Shown: positions 4,625 through 6,784 of the stretch, in pieces
Numbering within the stretch: position 1 is the first letter of the stretch
How the letters are laid out: the number at the start of each line of letters is the position of its first letter
Source of the DNA: Sulfurovum sp.
GTDB lineage: Bacteria > Campylobacterota > Campylobacteria > Campylobacterales > Sulfurovaceae
Direction: 5' to 3'
Assembly (NCBI GenBank): GCA_003978395.1
Contig: QNZV01000120.1
Location: 1-6,784 of the forward strand
DNA: 6,784 nucleotides
Notes under the pieces: model-generated
What the model saw: only the letters and a program-made list of their open reading frames with translations
Told to the model about the DNA's origin: nothing
Databases searched by the model: none
Made by a program: the position numbers and the translations under genes

Positions 4625-6784
4625 ATGTATAAGTTTTTAAAAAAACTTTCAATAATAAGTATTGGCTTAATATTGTTGGGAACAATTACATTTGCAGAAG
4701 ATACTCGAATTTTAAAATTTGGGGATAATTTAGAATTTGGTAGTGTAAAAGTAGGAGATAGTGTAACTAGAGATTTAATTCTTTATAATGAAGGTAACGC
4801 CACTTTAAATATTTCAAAGTTACGATTTCATCAAAGAATTCAAGCAGTATATGCAGGAGATTGGAGTGGAGCTATAGAACCAGGAGAGTCTCAACACATA
4901 TCTATTACTTTTACTCCTAACGAAGTTAAAATATACAATGGATTGCTATATGTCAACTCTGACAGAACTAATAGTGGAAACTACTCTAGAGTATTAAAGG
5001 GAGAAGGCACTCCTTTAGACGATACAAACTGTACTAAAATTTTAACATTTGGTTCACATCTTAAATTTGGACAAGTAAACATTGGAGAAACTGTAACAAG
5101 AGAGATTACTCTTTATAATAAAGGAACCTGTCCTTTAACTATTGAAAAATTTAGATTTCATGATAAAATTAAAGATGTATTTAGTGGGGATTTTAGTGGA
5201 GTTATAGAAGTTAATGGTTCTAAAACAGCTACTATTACTTTTAAGCCTACAGAAAACAACCGTTATAGTGGTTTAGTATATATTCAATCAGACAGAACAA
5301 ATGGTGGAGAGTATAGTCGTGCATTAATTGGAGAAGGAATTGATAATAATAATTTACCAGTTATTGCTCTTATAGGAAACTATGAAGTAAATATTACCAA
5401 AGATTCAGCTTATAGTGATGCAGGAGCAACAGCTATAGATGATGAAGATGGAGATATTACATCAGATATTAATACTACTTCAAATGTTGATACTTCAGTA
5501 ATTGGAACATATGAAGTACGATATAATGTAAAAGACAGTGCAGGGAATATAGCTACAGAAGTTGTTAGAACGGTTAGAGTTATAGAAAATACGCTTCCTA
5601 CTAGTATTAGTGGTGTTATTACTAATTTTACTACAGGTACTAAATTATCAAATGCAACAGTATCAGTAAATGGTCAAGAGACGACAACTAATGCACAAGG
5701 AGAATATAATTTAACCAATATGGCTGTTAGTAATCGTATAGTAGTATCCGTATCTAAAGATGGTTATGCAACAAATAGTGAAATTGCATCACTCTCTAAT
5801 ACGAATCAAACGGTACAAGATTTCAATATTGCTTTACTTCCTATAGCATTTACATATGAGTTAGTAGACCCTACACAAGAGGCAACTATAGAAGTGCCAA
5901 ATTCTCCTGCTCGATTACAGTTATCAGCTAATTCTTTAGTTCAAGAAGATGGTAGTTTACCTATAGGTAGTATTAGAATTTTAATTACACCTATTGACCC
6001 CACACAAGATATTGATATAATGGCAGGAGATATGTTAACACGTAATGGGGCTAATCAACTTGTACCAATAGAGAGTTATGGTGCAGTTAATATCGAGATG
6101 TTTGATGCTGATAATAACCCAATAAATTTAAGAGAAGGAGAGAGTGCAACTCTTAGAATTCCTATTTTTAGTAGAGGAGGTTCAATACCAAATAGCATAC
6201 CACTTTACTATTTCGATACTACTTCTGGACTTTGGATTGAAGATGGTCAAGCAACAAGAAACGGTGATTATTATGAAGGCACAGTAACACGCTTTACTAT
6301 ATGGAATGCTGATTATCTTTTTGATAATGTTACCATTAATGGTTGTGTTGAAGATACAGATGGAAACTTAATATCTAATGCATCAATTCGTTTAGAAGGG
6401 GTTAATTATAATGGTCAAACTTATGCATATTCTAATCTAAATGGTCAATTTGATATTATTGCTAAAAGAGATGGGAATGCTATTCTCGTTGCACAAAAAG
6501 GAGTAAATACTTCTTCTTCTAAAACAATTACACCTTCTTCTGATATTACATTAAATGAATGTCTAGTTTTTGGGAATAGTGTTCAAACACAAGGATTAGT
6601 AGCCAAATTAACTTGGGGAAGTGATCCACGAGATTTAGATACTCATGTTGTTCAAGAAGGTGGATATCATATTTACTATAGCAATAAAGGTGATTTAAAT
6701 TCTCCTATATATTTAGCAGCCTTAGATGTCGATGATACATCAAGTTTCGGACCAGAGGTATTTACGGCTGTTGCTTTTCCTGCT
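4625..6784 (+). CDS. Secreted multidomain beta-sandwich protein (ASH repeats, DUF5011, carboxypeptidase-regulatory-like, YfaP/DUF2135-like), 3' end outside window
   Basis: The frame is open for 720 codons to the window edge, from an ATG with ribosome binding site AAGGA (4614-4618). Residues 1-24 are a Sec signal peptide (KFLKK, hydrophobic core, cleavage after TFA); there is no lipobox cysteine. Two tandem ASH/choice-of-anchor-D-type domains follow (about 29-128 and 139-238) in exact 110-residue register, with 53 of 100 positions identical. Then come a DUF5011/HYR-like Ig domain (about 244-320, DDEDGDIT and VKDSAGN), a carboxypeptidase-regulatory-like domain (about 326-400), a region reminiscent of FAM171/ZU5-type extracellular domains (about 408-565, ending WNADY), a second regulatory-like domain (about 570-645), and a YfaP/DUF2135-like start (about 656 onward, LTWGSDPRDLDTH, LDVDDTSSFGPEVFT). 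No enzymatic motif is seen. A surface-exposed or secreted adhesion or scaffold role is plausible but unproven. It is probably an accessory gene; I do not recall it beside pgpA in Campylobacter. Confidence 0.88.
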   Translation, partial: MYKFLKKLSIISIGLILLGTITFAEDTRILKFGDNLEFGSVKVGDSVTRDLILYNEGNATLNISKLRFHQRIQAVYAGDWSGAIEPGESQHISITFTPNEVKIYNGLLYVNSDRTNSGNYSRVLKGEGTPLDDTNCTKILTFGSHLKFGQVNIGETVTREITLYNKGTCPLTIEKFRFHDKIKDVFSGDFSGVIEVNGSKTATITFKPTENNRYSGLVYIQSDRTNGGEYSRALIGEGIDNNNLPVIALIGNYEVNITKDSAYSDAGATAIDDEDGDITSDINTTSNVDTSVIGTYEVRYNVKDSAGNIATEVVRTVRVIENTLPTSISGVITNFTTGTKLSNATVSVNGQETTTNAQGEYNLTNMAVSNRIVVSVSKDGYATNSEIASLSNTNQTVQDFNIALLPIAFTYELVDPTQEATIEVPNSPARLQLSANSLVQEDGSLPIGSIRILITPIDPTQDIDIMAGDMLTRNGANQLVPIESYGAVNIEMFDADNNPINLREGESATLRIPIFSRGGSIPNSIPLYYFDTTSGLWIEDGQATRNGDYYEGTVTRFTIWNADYLFDNVTINGCVEDTDGNLISNASIRLEGVNYNGQTYAYSNLNGQFDIIAKRDGNAILVAQKGVNTSSSKTITPSSDITLNECLVFGNSVQTQGLVAKLTWGSDPRDLDTHVVQEGGYHIYYSNKGDLNSPIYLAALDVDDTSSFGPEVFTAVAFPA

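Noticed and set aside
2483..5098. Further HP1021-box matches on the minus strand inside genes (2483-2489, one near 3558 and 5092-5098)
   Set aside because: They are isolated and lie in coding DNA at about the density expected by chance in AT-rich sequence.

Overview
The window looks like chromosomal DNA of a Campylobacterota (epsilonproteobacterial) species. It is AT-rich, carries the fused ispDF gene typical of that phylum, and has the gene order ispDF, HP1021-type orphan regulator, ATP-sulfurylase-like gene, pgpA. From memory, this is the order of the Cj1607-Cj1610 block of Campylobacter jejuni. The genus cannot be fixed from the sequence; a free-living relative such as Sulfurimonas, Sulfurovum or Arcobacter is plausible.

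Layout, all on the + strand: (1) 1-518, the 3' part of thiG (thiazole synthase, thiamine pathway). (2) 519-687, an AT-rich gap with a TATAAT -10 box, four GTTAC cores and a strong ribosome binding site that points to a TTG start. Two of the cores are full matches to the published HP1021 box. (3) 688-3858, a tightly coupled run of ispDF, the HP1021-like regulator (4-nt ATGA overlap) and a sulfate-adenylyltransferase-like gene (23-nt overlap). (4) 3859-3950, a gap holding a GC-rich 50-nt imperfect palindrome. (5) 3951-4442, pgpA. (6) 4443-4624, a very AT-rich gap with a 24-bp direct repeat and a candidate promoter. (7) 4625 to the window end, an unfinished gene for a secreted multidomain beta-sandwich protein.

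The core operon joins isoprenoid precursor synthesis (IspDF) to a global replication/transcription regulator, with a phospholipid enzyme (PgpA) just downstream. Three points stand out. The regulator lacks the phospho-acceptor aspartate and all cysteines, and its middle region looks like a worn-down NtrC-type ATPase. The ATP-sulfurylase-like protein has lost both sulfate-binding arginines and other active-site residues, so it is probably not a sulfurylase. The operon promoter carries candidate sites for the regulator the operon itself encodes, which suggests autoregulation. The last gene appears to be accessory and is likely a cell-surface or secreted protein. No tRNA, rRNA, CRISPR array, transposase or clear GC-rich Rho-independent terminator was seen.
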